From positions 1 to 19,215 of the forward strand of contig JALNZE010000036.1 of assembly GCA_023229465.1 (NCBI GenBank): DNA of 19,215 nt, in the 5' to 3' direction. The notes under the pieces were generated by a model, which was given only the letters and a program-made list of their open reading frames with translations, was not told the origin of the DNA and made no database searches. Shown here piece after piece: positions 1 to 8,368 of this stretch (position 1 is its first letter; the number at the start of each line of letters is the position of its first letter). This DNA is from Chitinophagaceae bacterium (GTDB taxonomy: Bacteria > Bacteroidota > Bacteroidia > Chitinophagales > Chitinophagaceae). The position numbers and the translations under genes were made by a program.

Positions 1-52
1 GCTCTACTCTCGGATCCTTTAAATCATCGAAGAAAGGAAGTATCCCGTTCAT
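1..52 (-). CDS. ISAs1-family transposase, N-terminal fragment (partial)
   Basis: ATG on the minus strand at 52-50 opens a frame that runs off the window edge. The 17 visible residues read MNGILPFFDDLKDPRVE. The stretch FFDDLKDPRVE is typical of the N-terminal DDE_Tnp_1-associated region of ISAs1-family transposases, where a D-P-R motif stands close to the N-terminus. The start lies about 75 bases inside the IS end, a normal leader length. Only the beginning is visible, so whether the full gene is intact cannot be judged. Confidence 0.8.
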   Translation of the reverse strand, partial: MNGILPFFDDLKDPRVE

Positions 53-104
53 ATGCTTTTATCCCTATAAACGTATTTTCTTCAATTATCGCATCCCTTC
101 CCTA

Positions 105-126
105 AAATTTAGATGCGTTTGCCCTG
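105..126 (-). repeat. 22-bp IS terminal inverted repeat, transposase 5' side
   Basis: Read inward from 126 on the minus strand it begins CAGGGCAAACGC. It is identical over all 22 bases to 19090-19111 read on the plus strand. Outside it the flanks differ (C at 127 here, G at the equivalent place in the other copy), which fixes the IS tip at base 126. Inside it the sequences also diverge, as expected for the two different ends of one element type. Confidence 0.9.
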
Positions 127-519
127 CAACATAATGTTTGCCTGATAGATGATGACAATATCTACCAGTTTACCGCAAGAAAGATTCTCGAATCGACTGG
201 TATGGCCAAACAGATTCAATCTTTCTACAACGGAAAGGAGGCTATTTCCTATTTGAAAGAAGAAGGAAAACTTCATCCGGAAGCCCTGCCGGATGTTATT
301 TTTTTAGATATCAATATGCCGGTAATGAATGGCTGGGAGTTTCTGGAAGAATACAATGCCGTTAGCTCCAACCTGCCCAAGCAAATAGTGGTGTACATGG
401 TAAGTTCCTCTATTGATGATAATGATATCCGGAAATCGAAGGAATACAAATCTGTTTCCGATTATATTATCAAACCGGTTAACCGCATAAAATTTCAGGA
501 ATTGATCAGTAATCTCTGA
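127..519 (+). pseudogene. CheY-like response regulator, 5' end lost at IS junction
   Basis: Single receiver domain with no output domain. Read in frame from 127 it starts QHNVCLIDDDNIYQF, giving the acidic pocket (IDDD). The phosphoacceptor aspartate follows in FLDINMPVMNGWEF (about residue 61), then the switch serines and the conserved lysine in IIKPVN (about residue 116). The frame is open back to 106, but the part before 127 is IS sequence. There is no in-frame ATG, GTG or TTG before the ATG at 202, and starting at 202 would delete the acidic pocket and first helix. CTG at 124, inside the IS repeat, is the only plausible near start. I infer that the IS inserted within the first codons and that the true start is on its far side. 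A 105-residue product from 202 is possible but should not be a working receiver. Bacteroidota genomes often carry such short regulators. Confidence 0.75.
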
Positions 520-560
520 TCTTCCAATCCACAACTCATTAACATTCCGCTATTTAACAA

Positions 561-569
561 TTATCCACC
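561..569 (+). promoter_or_regulatory. possible DnaA box upstream of dnaN
   Basis: TTATCCACC matches the DnaA-box consensus TTATnCACA at eight of nine positions and lies about 35 bases upstream of the dnaN -7 element. Only one copy is seen, so it may be chance. Confidence 0.25.
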
Positions 570-602
570 GATATTCTGTTACGTAATATTAACATTTTAC
601 GT

Positions 603-610
603 TAGGTTTG
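603..610 (+). promoter_or_regulatory. dnaN promoter -7 element (TAGGTTTG)
   Basis: TAGGTTTG is an exact match to the Bacteroidota -7 consensus TAnnTTTG, 21 bases before the dnaN ATG. The -33 element is weak: only a partial match around 577-583. Transcription should begin near 616-618. That rules out the in-frame TTG at 608 as the dnaN start and supports the ATG at 632. Confidence 0.55.
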
Positions 611-631
611 TTGCAACCTAAATTTTGCAGA

Positions 632-1747
632 ATGAAATTTATTGTTTCGTCCTCTTCCCTCTTAAAACACCTGCAGCAGATCAGCGGTGTAATCAATGCG
701 AATACAGTATTACCGATACTGGAGGACTTTCTATTTGAGATACAAGACAAAAAATTAAACGTGATTGCCACTGATCTGGAAACCGTTATGCGGGTGCAAA
801 TGGATGTGGAAAGCAAAACCAATGGCAAAGTGTGTATCCCCGCCAAGATTTTGCTCGATTCATTAAAAAATATTGCCGATCAGCCACTCACCTTTAATAT
901 TGATAAGAACTTTGCCGTTGAGATCACCAGCGATAACGGTAAGTATAAAGTGATGGGGGAAAATCCTGATAACTTTCCGAAAGAACCCGCAGCGGATGAT
1001 ACCACCGGTTTTACCATGAGCAGCCATGCTTTGCTTACAGGTATTAACAAAACCCTTTTTGCGGTAAGCAATGATGATCTTCGCCCGGCTATGACAGGCG
1101 TATTCTTCGAATTAACGAATGATAGTGTTCAGTTTGTGGCAACCGATGCGCACCGTTTGGTCCGTTATAAAAGAACCGATACCAAAGGCGCAAAAACAGA
1201 TTCCTTCATCGTTCCTAAAAAACCGTTGAACCTTTTAAAGAATGCGCTTCCCGATAATGAAGATGAGCTGACCATCAGTTATAACAGCAACCATCTCTTC
1301 GTAAGTCATGGTTCTACCCAAATGATCTGTAGACTGATAGATGCCCGTTTCCCGGATTATAAAGTGGTTATCCCTGCCGACAATCCATACTCACTTATCG
1401 TAAACAAAGGCGATTTTCAGAATGCATTACGCCGCGTAAATGTGTTTAGTAATAAAAGCACTAACCAGGTGGCACTGAATATAACAGGCAGCGAGTTACA
1501 AATGGCCGCACAGGATGTGGACTTCAGTTTTGAAGGTAATGAGCGCATGAACTGCCAGTATGATGGAGAAGATCTGCAGATTGCCTTCAACGCCAAATTC
1601 CTGATTGAAATGCTGAATGCGGCAGATACAGAAAATGTGAAACTGGAACTTTCAACCCCTACCAAGGCCGGTTTAATTAAACCTACCGAACAGGCAGAAG
1701 GAGAGGAGCTGCTGATGCTGGTAATGCCATTGATGCTGAATAATTAA
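632..1747 (+). CDS. dnaN: DNA polymerase III beta subunit (sliding clamp)
   Basis: Processivity clamp that encircles DNA as a dimer and tethers the replicative polymerase and other repair and replication partners. The product is 371 residues, the normal size for Bacteroidota clamps. It starts MKFIVSSSSLLKHLQQISGV, the usual N-terminus, and has the three-fold repeated clamp architecture. Visible landmarks are NTVLPILEDFLF (about residues 22-33), ATDAHRLVRYKR in the middle domain, and the C-terminal LVMPLML, equivalent to the VMPMRL tail of the E. coli protein. An in-frame TTG at 608 would add eight residues but lies within the -7 element, so the ATG at 632 is preferred. It is transcribed alone, between its own promoter and a hairpin terminator. 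dnaA and recF are not adjacent. Confidence 0.97.
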   Translation: MKFIVSSSSLLKHLQQISGVINANTVLPILEDFLFEIQDKKLNVIATDLETVMRVQMDVESKTNGKVCIPAKILLDSLKNIADQPLTFNIDKNFAVEITSDNGKYKVMGENPDNFPKEPAADDTTGFTMSSHALLTGINKTLFAVSNDDLRPAMTGVFFELTNDSVQFVATDAHRLVRYKRTDTKGAKTDSFIVPKKPLNLLKNALPDNEDELTISYNSNHLFVSHGSTQMICRLIDARFPDYKVVIPADNPYSLIVNKGDFQNALRRVNVFSNKSTNQVALNITGSELQMAAQDVDFSFEGNERMNCQYDGEDLQIAFNAKFLIEMLNAADTENVKLELSTPTKAGLIKPTEQAEGEELLMLVMPLMLNN

Positions 1748-1770
1748 TCCGTATAACCAATAATTTTTAG

Positions 1771-1820
1771 CCGCAGATTTTTACTGTTCATTTAAACAGT
1801 AAATCTGCGGCTTTCTTTTT
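1771..1820 (+). terminator. rho-independent terminator after dnaN
   Basis: The inverted repeat CCGCAGATTT...TACTGTT / AACAGTAAATCTGCGG forms a stem of about 16 pairs with a two-T bulge on the left arm and a six-base loop. It is followed by a T-rich tract (CTTTCTTTTTT). It starts 24 bases after the dnaN stop. Confidence 0.9.
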
Positions 1821-1869
1821 TCCGCGTCCGTAATTGTTTGTACATTGACCATACAAACCGATTGCTGCC

Positions 1870-2691
1870 ATGATAGAAAACATCATTCATTATTTTGAAC
1901 ATATCCCGAGTCTGCACCGTGCATTAATACTGGCCGGTGGCATTACTTTTTTCTGGCTGATAGAAGGAGCCATTCCTTTGTTTGGATTTACCTATAACAA
2001 ATGGAAACACGCTTCCATTAATATCTTCTTTACCCTTACTACCATCATCATCAATTTTTCCTTTGCACTGTTCGTTGTTAGAACAAGCGATTATGTGGTG
2101 GCCAACAAATTTGGTCTGCTGCAACTGGTAAATATGCCGCTATGGATATTCATGATCGTTGGTTTATTACTGCTCGATCTGGTAGGTGCTTACAGCATCC
2201 ACCTGATTGAACACAAAATAAAATGGATGTGGAAATTTCATATGGTACATCATGCAGACACACATGTAGACACTACCACAGCCAACCGCCATCATCCCGG
2301 TGAAAGTGTATTCCGTGCCGTTTTCACCATTATTGGTGTGATCATTTGCGGTGCGCCTATGTGGCTGGTAATGATGTACCAGAGCCTGAGTGTGGTACTC
2401 ACCCAGTTTAACCACGCCAATATCCGTTTACCCTTATGGCTGGATAATACACTTAGTTGGCTGATAGTATCTCCCAATATGCATAAAGTACACCACCATT
2501 ATAAGCGCCCACAGACCGATAGCAATTATGGAAATATTTTTTCTGTCTGGGACCGGCTCTTCGGAACATTTAATTACACGCCTATTGAACAGATACAATA
2601 CGGACTGGATGTATTGGATAATACCAAAGATGAAAGCCTGCCCTTCCAGTTAAACATTCCATTCGATGGCAGGGTGAAGACAGATTATTAA
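1870..2691 (+). CDS. fatty acid hydroxylase / sterol desaturase family membrane protein
   Basis: Integral membrane protein of 273 residues in the fatty acid hydroxylase superfamily, whose members use a non-haem di-iron centre to oxidise lipids with O2. The histidine signature is complete: H111-x3-H115 (HLIEH), H124-x2-HH (HMVHH, 124-128), HH at 141-142, H182 (FNHAN) and H205-x2-HH (HKVHHH, 205-209). Hydrophobic segments lie at about 18-38, 48-70, 91-110 and 152-178. The substrate cannot be read from sequence: sterol, carotenoid, fatty acid and sphingolipid acyl-chain hydroxylation all occur in the family. It starts 50 bases after the dnaN terminator, so it has its own promoter (possible -7 TACATTG at 1841). 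kdsB follows 36 bases after its stop, and the two may be cotranscribed. Confidence 0.85.
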   Translation: MIENIIHYFEHIPSLHRALILAGGITFFWLIEGAIPLFGFTYNKWKHASINIFFTLTTIIINFSFALFVVRTSDYVVANKFGLLQLVNMPLWIFMIVGLLLLDLVGAYSIHLIEHKIKWMWKFHMVHHADTHVDTTTANRHHPGESVFRAVFTIIGVIICGAPMWLVMMYQSLSVVLTQFNHANIRLPLWLDNTLSWLIVSPNMHKVHHHYKRPQTDSNYGNIFSVWDRLFGTFNYTPIEQIQYGLDVLDNTKDESLPFQLNIPFDGRVKTDY

Positions 2692-2704
2692 ATAAAGAAA
2701 GGTG

Positions 2705-2712
2705 CATCTTTG
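2705..2712 (+). promoter_or_regulatory. possible -7 element before kdsB
   Basis: CATCTTTG matches TAnnTTTG except at the first base and lies 15 bases before the chosen kdsB ATG. No clear -33 TTTG is seen, so this is weak. Confidence 0.25.
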
Positions 2713-2727
2713 CATCAAATACGCTTA

Positions 2728-3456
2728 ATGAAGAAAATAGCGATGATACCGGCAAGGTATGCGGCTACCCGGTTTCCGGCCAAGCTGATGCAAATACTTG
2801 GCTCTAAAACAGTAATACTGCACACGTATGATAATACGGTGGCAACCGGATTGTTTGATGAGGTGTATGTTGTAACGGATAGTGATCTCATTTTTCAGGA
2901 AATCACCCATCATGGTGGCAAAGCCCTGATGAGTACAAAAAATCATGAAAGCGGCAGCGACCGGATTGCAGAAGCCGTAGCAGCTATGCAGGTAGATATT
3001 GTTGTAAATGTACAGGGTGATGAACCTTTTGTAAAACGCGATCCTCTTGAAAAATTATTACGGGTATTTGAAGGTGAAGCAGGAAAAAAAATTCAGGTAG
3101 CATCGTTGATGCAGGTAATGACCAATCAATCCCTCATCGATGATCCCAACTATGTAAAAGTAGCCGTTGATAAAAATATGTTTTCACTGATGTTCTCGCG
3201 CAGTGTGATTCCCTATCCCAGGAGCAAAGAAAACACTACTGTTTATTATGAACATATCGGCGTATACGCTTTTCGTAAACAGGCCCTTCTCAATTTCACC
3301 AACTGGGAAATGACACCACTAGAAAAAGCCGAAAAAATTGAATGCCTGCGGTATCTTGAAAATGGTATCCCTTTAAAAATGGTGGTAACCCATTATATGG
3401 GTATTGAGATAGATACGCCGGAAGATCTGGAAAGAGCGGAGAAGCTCTTTGAATGA
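2728..3456 (+). CDS. kdsB: 3-deoxy-manno-octulosonate cytidylyltransferase (CMP-Kdo synthetase)
   Basis: Activates Kdo with CTP to CMP-Kdo in the cytoplasm, supplying the Kdo transferases that build the inner lipopolysaccharide core. The product is 242 residues, close to the usual 240-255. The N-terminal nucleotide-binding loop reads IPARYAATRFPAKLM (7-21, with R10, R15 and K19). SGSDRIAEA is at 75-83, the metal- and nucleotide-binding NVQGDEP at 94-100 (D98), and the C-terminal IDTPEDLERAE at 228-238 has the conserved aspartate. The frame is open from an ATG at 2710, but MKKIAMIPAR from 2728 is the family N-terminus and lies just after a possible promoter element. A KdnB-like enzyme further along the window suggests that the substrate may be partly 8-amino-Kdo. 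Confidence 0.95.
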   Translation: MKKIAMIPARYAATRFPAKLMQILGSKTVILHTYDNTVATGLFDEVYVVTDSDLIFQEITHHGGKALMSTKNHESGSDRIAEAVAAMQVDIVVNVQGDEPFVKRDPLEKLLRVFEGEAGKKIQVASLMQVMTNQSLIDDPNYVKVAVDKNMFSLMFSRSVIPYPRSKENTTVYYEHIGVYAFRKQALLNFTNWEMTPLEKAEKIECLRYLENGIPLKMVVTHYMGIEIDTPEDLERAEKLFE

Positions 3457-3501
3457 TGAATGTTGAACATCGATATTCTTCTGGGATTCCCACTCTTTGC
3501 T

Positions 3502-3509
3502 TATCTTTC
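3502..3509 (+). promoter_or_regulatory. possible -7 element before the MFS transporter
   Basis: TATCTTTC matches TAnnTTTG at seven of eight positions, 20 bases before the ATG at 3530. If it is used, the upstream in-frame TTG at 3497 cannot be the start. The -33 region is not convincing. Confidence 0.35.
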
Positions 3510-3529
3510 TATACCAAATAAGATTGCAA

Positions 3530-4879
3530 ATGAATCAAAACAAACTACTGCGTTGGTCAATTGTTGTGGCGCTCGCCGGTTTTATTTTTGGATTTGATAC
3601 CGTAGTAATCTCCGGCGCCAATCAGCCCATCAAGGAATTATGGCATACCTCCCCACTTTTTCATGGATTTTTTATTATGTCGATGGCGCTCTGGGGAACG
3701 GTTATCGGCGCCATGTTTGGTGGCATACCCACAGAAAAATATGGTAGAAAAACGGTTTTATTATGGGTTGGGATACTGTTTGCCGTCTCCGCCTTTGGAT
3801 CCGCACTCGCGGGCAATGCCTATGTTTTTTCTTTCTTCCGCTTCATGGGCGGTATTGGAATTGGCGTATCATCCGTTGTGGCGCCCATCTATATTTCTGA
3901 AATTTCTACACCGGTAACCCGGGGACGACTGGGGGCATTGTATCAATTCAATATTGTATTTGGCATTTTAATCGCCTTTCTTTCTAACTATTTTTTACAG
4001 GGCGTAGGCGGCATGAACGACTGGCGCTGGATGCTCGGTGTATTGGCGCTGCCGGCTGTACTATATACTGCATTGGTATTCGGTATTTCCGAAAGTCCCA
4101 GGTGGCTGATCACCAAAAAGAACGATTTGGTTGCCGCTAAAACCGTTTTAGTACAAATTGGCGTTACCGATGTGGATGCAGAAATAGCTACAATCCTGCG
4201 CGGCAACGTGCAGCAAATCGGTATGGTGAAAGCCTTGTCTTTTTTCAGCCTCAAACACAAAAAAATTATCTGGCTCGCTTTCATGATCGCGTTTTTTAAC
4301 CAGGTATCCGGCATCAATTTCATTTTATACTATGCGCCTGAAATTTTAGAAAAAGCGGGCCTCGCCGCAAAAGAATCCTTATTCAATTCCATCGCTATTG
4401 GCGGCACCAACCTTATATTCACTTTTGTAGGTTTATATTTAATTGACCGGCTTGGCAGAAAAACCTTGTTAATGATTGGATCCTTCGGTTATATACTTAG
4501 CCTGACAATGGTATCATGGGCTTTTTATGTACACGCGGGTGCGGTTTTTTTAATGAGCTTTTTATTACTTTTTATCGCGGCACATGCCATTGGTCAGGGC
4601 GCCGTTATCTGGGTATTTATCTCGGAAATATTTCCCAACAAAATCAGGAGTGCGGGACAGGCTTTCGGCGCCAGCGTACATTGGGTATTTGCCGCTTTGA
4701 TTACGTTGGTCACACCTGTTTTCTTAGACAAAGATGATGGTATATTCAAAGATAACCCATGGCCCATTTTCGCGTTTTTCGCGGGAATGATGGTACTACA
4801 ATTGGTTTGGGTATTTACCAGTGTACCCGAAACCAAAGGTGTATCTCTCGAAGAACTGGAGAAAAAATTATGCAGATAG
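3530..4879 (+). CDS. MFS sugar transporter, sugar porter (XylE/GLUT-like) family
   Basis: Twelve-helix inner-membrane transporter of 449 residues, probably a proton/sugar symporter. Sugar-porter signatures are all present: GFDTVVISG in helix 1 (21-29), the loop 2-3 motif KYGRK (70-74), R104 in helix 4, SESPRWL before the central loop (188-193), QVSGINFILYYAPEI in helix 7 (258-272), the second-half loop motif DRLGRK (306-311), and the C-terminal VPETKGVSLEELE (432-444). The motif in helix 7 places it near XylE and GLUT proteins rather than disaccharide permeases. The sugar is not predictable. The start MNQNKLLRW at 3530 is preferred over TTG 3497, which overlaps a possible promoter. The histidine kinase gene follows after 30 bases, so it may head a longer operon. 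Confidence 0.92.
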   Translation: MNQNKLLRWSIVVALAGFIFGFDTVVISGANQPIKELWHTSPLFHGFFIMSMALWGTVIGAMFGGIPTEKYGRKTVLLWVGILFAVSAFGSALAGNAYVFSFFRFMGGIGIGVSSVVAPIYISEISTPVTRGRLGALYQFNIVFGILIAFLSNYFLQGVGGMNDWRWMLGVLALPAVLYTALVFGISESPRWLITKKNDLVAAKTVLVQIGVTDVDAEIATILRGNVQQIGMVKALSFFSLKHKKIIWLAFMIAFFNQVSGINFILYYAPEILEKAGLAAKESLFNSIAIGGTNLIFTFVGLYLIDRLGRKTLLMIGSFGYILSLTMVSWAFYVHAGAVFLMSFLLLFIAAHAIGQGAVIWVFISEIFPNKIRSAGQAFGASVHWVFAALITLVTPVFLDKDDGIFKDNPWPIFAFFAGMMVLQLVWVFTSVPETKGVSLEELEKKLCR

Positions 4880-4909
4880 ATTCCATGCGTTTACCCTTTA
4901 TTAAACAAG

Positions 4910-7894
4910 ATGAGAAATAATAATTCTTTCCGCCCACAAATCATGGACCACAAAATTCCCTGGATTTTCGGTTTCGCTTTGGTGGCGCTTATTTTATTTT
5001 TGTCGGTTGTATACAAACAAACGGAACAGCAAAAAAATACCCGTAACTGGGTTGATCTTTCCAATCAAACCATCAAAAAAATAGATACCATTGGCATCCT
5101 GCTCTCCGAGGCTGAAACTGCCGCCACGGCTTTTGCCCTTACCAAAGATTCGGACTGGGTAACAAGGGTTTACCAGCTTCAATTTTTTTTAAACCAATCA
5201 GTTGCCGACCTCCAAAAACTAACTGCCGATAATCGTATTCTCCAATACAATCTTCAAAAATTACAGCAGTTATGTTTTGAAAAAGAGGTTTATCAGAAAG
5301 AATTTTTATCCGGAAGTCTGAGTAATGAGGAACTGCTAAAACGAATGAGCCCCCAGGGAAAGGGTCAGCAAATCTCCCGTTCCATTAAAATATTACTGGG
5401 TTCCATCAGAGAAACAACAAAGGCCTTATTAACCAACCGTATGCTGCAAAATGAAGCCAGTTATCATAACAGCATTTATACCGCATTGATAGGGGGTGTA
5501 TTTGCCTTCTTTTTGGGGCTCGTTATCTTATTCTTATTAAACAGGGATATTCACTTACAGAAAAAAAATGAAGAGGCTATTGCGGTTAGCGAGTTGAAAT
5601 ACAGAAGTATTACCGAAAATGCGGGTGTGGTTATGTACACTACCGATATAAATGGCCTGATTACTTTTGCCAATAACCAGATAACCAATTTAACCGGTTA
5701 TACATTAGAAGAACTTTCCGGCCAACATTTTTCTATGCTGCTGGATCCTGGGGGGAAAGAAGCTATTTTGCGTTTTTATATAAATCAATATAAGAATAAA
5801 TTAGCCGCAACTACTCTCGAAATACTGATCCGGACCAAATCCGGTATGAGCAAATGGGTTGAGCAATCCGCTCAATTAATATTTGATCGGGGCCGGGTAA
5901 CCGGATTTCAGTGTATGACCAAAGATATTACTGAAAAAAAATTAGTTGCGCAGGAATTGAATCAATCAGAAGCCAGCAGAAAAGAAAATGAATACCGGCT
6001 CAATGCCATCCTGGATAACTCTACCGCCCTGATCTATATTAAGGATCTGAATGGACGTTATGTAATGATCAATAAAAAATTTAAAACATTTTTTAATGTT
6101 ACAGAAGAGATGGTAATAGGCAGGACCGACTATGATTTTAACCTGAAAGAACAGGCAGATCATTATAAAAAAAACGATGAAGAAGTACTGGCTTCACTTA
6201 AACCCATTGAAAGCGAAGAAATTATCCATACCGCCAGTGGAAGCAAAAACCTGCTTTTATTGAAGTTCCCACTGTTAAGCCCAGACAAAGTACTGTTGGG
6301 TGTAAGCGGTATTGCCTCTGATATTACGCATGAAGCAGTTATGCGCGAGCAAAGCAGGCTTGCCCTGCAAAAAGCAGAATCGGCACAACAGATACAGGAA
6401 CAGTTCCTGGCTAATATGAGTCATGAAATACGAACCCCCATGAACGGGATACAGGGTATGACCAAACTTTTACTGGAAACCCATCTTTCTGAAGAACAGA
6501 AAAAATTCACTGCTATCATTAGTAAATCCCTGAATAACCTGGTGGTTATTGTAAATAATGTACTGGACTTCTCAAATCTAAAAGCTGGAAAGCTTACTTT
6601 CGACAATTTTGCTTTTGACCTGGTTGAATTACTGAATGAGGTAAAAAAATATTTTGAGCATCCTTTGAAAAATAAGGGTCTTTCCTTCCATCTCAGCATT
6701 GGAGAAGGTGTTCCGCAATTTGTGAAGGGTGATGCGTTCCGGTTAAAACAGATTCTCACAAACCTGATTGATAATGCGATAAAATTTACCGATTCCGGTC
6801 ATATCGATCTGCTGGTTGAGGTAAACGAAAAATTGGAGAAGTTTACAGACATGCTTTTTTCATTGTCTGATACCGGTATTGGTATCCCCAAAGACAAACT
6901 CAATACTATTTTTGAAAGCTTCGCCCAGGCTGGTAAAAATATTTCCAGTGGCTATGGGGGAGCAGGACTGGGGCTCACCATCAGCAAAGGGCTGATTGAA
7001 TTACAGGGGGGGGCCATTTCAGTTAAAAGCAACCATGGGGAGGGTTCCGTTTTTACTTTTCATCTTTCATTCGGCATTTCACAGAACCAGGATATAGTGT
7101 CCTCTCAAAGCGATTATGCGGAAAGACTGGCCGGAAAACGAATCCTGGTAGTTGAAGATAATCAGGTAAATCAGCGGCTGATTGATTTTGTATTAAAAAA
7201 AGTAAATATTTCTGTAGATCTCGCCTCCAATGGTAAAGAGGCCATTAAACTTTGCGAAAAGAATCCGCCCTATGACCTCATCATCATGGACCTTCAGATG
7301 CCGGTAATGGATGGTTATGAAACAACCATTTATCTCCGCGAACAGATGAATTTGCAAACACCTATCGTGGCCATGACTGCTACCGCACTAAAAGAAGACC
7401 AGGAAAGAAGCTATTCGGTAGGTATGAACGATTTCATGATTAAACCTTTTGATTTTAATGATCTGTATTCTCGGATGATACGCTTATTATACAACACAAC
7501 GGAATCACCCGCGGATCAGGTTCAGCAAAAAAATGAAAAAGAAGCATTATTCGATCTCTCTCTAATTAGGGAGCTGGATGATGATAACTATTTAATTGAA
7601 GTAGTAGAATTTTTCCTCGATAATACGCCCACAGATTTTAAAGAACTGGCCCCATTGGCAGCAAACAAAGATTGGGATGCTTTGTATAAAAAAGCACACA
7701 AGGTAAAAGGCGCAGCGGGTATGTTACAGTCAACCAAACTGGCAGCAATACTGGCCACTATCGAATCAAATGCAAGACATATGGCCAATACAGAAAAGAT
7801 ACCAGAACTTGTTCAAGAGGCTACCGAATTGTTCTCTGCATTGCAAAAAGCGCTCCGGAAAGAACTCGACAATATCAAAAATGGGCATACATAA
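4910..7894 (+). CDS. hybrid sensor histidine kinase (PAS-PAS-HisKA-HATPase-REC-Hpt)
   Basis: Membrane sensor of 994 residues containing a full phosphorelay in one chain. Domains in order: TM1 (about 16-36); a helical periplasmic region of about 150 residues resembling CHASE3-type sensors; TM2 (about 189-211); PAS1 (about 226-345); PAS2 (about 360-475, with IYIKDLNGRYVMINKKF); a short coiled linker; HisKA with phospho-acceptor H505 in MSHEIRTPMNG; HATPase with N box N618/N622, G1 box DTGIGIP (654-660), F box FESF and G2 box GGAGLGL (683-689); receiver with E749/D750, acceptor D794 in IMDLQMPVMDG, T823 and K845; and a C-terminal Hpt domain with H930 in AHKVKGAAGML. All catalytic residues are intact. 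The expected route is H505 to D794 to H930, then a separate receiver, for which the gene 44 bases downstream is the obvious candidate. The signal is unknown. The transporter lies upstream and the polysaccharide genes downstream. Confidence 0.95.
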   Translation: MRNNNSFRPQIMDHKIPWIFGFALVALILFLSVVYKQTEQQKNTRNWVDLSNQTIKKIDTIGILLSEAETAATAFALTKDSDWVTRVYQLQFFLNQSVADLQKLTADNRILQYNLQKLQQLCFEKEVYQKEFLSGSLSNEELLKRMSPQGKGQQISRSIKILLGSIRETTKALLTNRMLQNEASYHNSIYTALIGGVFAFFLGLVILFLLNRDIHLQKKNEEAIAVSELKYRSITENAGVVMYTTDINGLITFANNQITNLTGYTLEELSGQHFSMLLDPGGKEAILRFYINQYKNKLAATTLEILIRTKSGMSKWVEQSAQLIFDRGRVTGFQCMTKDITEKKLVAQELNQSEASRKENEYRLNAILDNSTALIYIKDLNGRYVMINKKFKTFFNVTEEMVIGRTDYDFNLKEQADHYKKNDEEVLASLKPIESEEIIHTASGSKNLLLLKFPLLSPDKVLLGVSGIASDITHEAVMREQSRLALQKAESAQQIQEQFLANMSHEIRTPMNGIQGMTKLLLETHLSEEQKKFTAIISKSLNNLVVIVNNVLDFSNLKAGKLTFDNFAFDLVELLNEVKKYFEHPLKNKGLSFHLSIGEGVPQFVKGDAFRLKQILTNLIDNAIKFTDSGHIDLLVEVNEKLEKFTDMLFSLSDTGIGIPKDKLNTIFESFAQAGKNISSGYGGAGLGLTISKGLIELQGGAISVKSNHGEGSVFTFHLSFGISQNQDIVSSQSDYAERLAGKRILVVEDNQVNQRLIDFVLKKVNISVDLASNGKEAIKLCEKNPPYDLIIMDLQMPVMDGYETTIYLREQMNLQTPIVAMTATALKEDQERSYSVGMNDFMIKPFDFNDLYSRMIRLLYNTTESPADQVQQKNEKEALFDLSLIRELDDDNYLIEVVEFFLDNTPTDFKELAPLAANKDWDALYKKAHKVKGAAGMLQSTKLAAILATIESNARHMANTEKIPELVQEATELFSALQKALRKELDNIKNGHT

Positions 7895-7938
7895 AACGGA
7901 TAAAATGAATTATTTTCGAATAAATACAGTATTCCTCT

Positions 7939-8304
7939 ATGAAGATTTTAGTTGCTGAAGATGAACCCATGTTACTTAAGACCATTGAGCTAAAACTTAA
8001 GAAGGAGGGGTATGAAATCATCTCCGCATCAGATGGCAGGCAGGCATTAGAGCAGCTTGAAAAAGACGTTCCTGATCTCATTGTTACCGATATCATGATG
8101 CCGTATGCCTCCGGTTTGGAAATCATATCATTTGTCAGAAAAAATATAATTAAAAAAATTCCAATCATTATTCTTTCTGCGATGGAGCAGGAAAAAGTAG
8201 TGATGGAAGCGTTTGAACTCGGGGCTGATGATTATATTACCAAACCCTTTAGCCTGAACGAATTGGCTATCCGCGTTAAGCGATTGATGAACAGGGGGGC
8301 ATAA
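7939..8304 (+). CDS. stand-alone response regulator (receiver domain only)
   Basis: CheY-type protein of 121 residues without an output domain. Acidic residues E7, D8 and E9 (VAEDEP), phospho-acceptor D51 in VTDIMMP, switch S80 in IILSAME, and K102 in ITKPF are all present. It starts at the first ATG (MKILVAEDEP), the usual receiver N-terminus. It lies 44 bases after the hybrid kinase, whose C-terminal Hpt domain needs a receiver partner, so I infer that it is the terminal receiver of that relay. With no DNA-binding or enzymatic domain, it must act by protein contact, for example on the polysaccharide synthase or HEAT protein nearby. That target is a guess. A -7-like TATTTTCG is at 7911-7918, but cotranscription with the kinase is also likely. 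Confidence 0.93.
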   Translation: MKILVAEDEPMLLKTIELKLKKEGYEIISASDGRQALEQLEKDVPDLIVTDIMMPYASGLEIISFVRKNIIKKIPIIILSAMEQEKVVMEAFELGADDYITKPFSLNELAIRVKRLMNRGA

Positions 8305-8368
8305 GTACACCGGATGGTTAAATTCTGGCATCAAATACATTCGTTTCACAAACCACACCCACAATTGT

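Larger units (their letters stand above)
1..126 (-). mobile_element. ISAs1-family insertion sequence, 5' end, cut by window edge
   Basis: This is the transposase-start end of an IS. It holds the first codons of a transposase read on the minus strand (from 52 leftward), a short leader, and a terminal inverted repeat at 105-126. The outer boundary at 126 is set by the second IS copy at the far end of the window: the two copies match for 22 bases and differ from the next base outward. The family call rests on the transposase N-terminus here and on the C-terminus seen at 19104-19215. The rest of the element lies outside the window. It abuts the response regulator gene and seems to have removed its start. 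Confidence 0.85.

Noticed and set aside
113..142. ATG at 113 as the start of the response regulator
   Set aside because: It is in another frame and stops after ten codons. It also lies within the IS terminal repeat.
608..631. TTG start for dnaN adding eight residues
   Set aside because: The TTG is part of the exact -7 promoter element, and the added residues are not part of the clamp N-terminus.
8305..8368. Separate strong promoter for the barrel gene
   Set aside because: TACATTCG at 8336-8343 resembles a -7 element, but no -33 TTTG lies at the right distance. Read-through from the receiver gene is equally likely.
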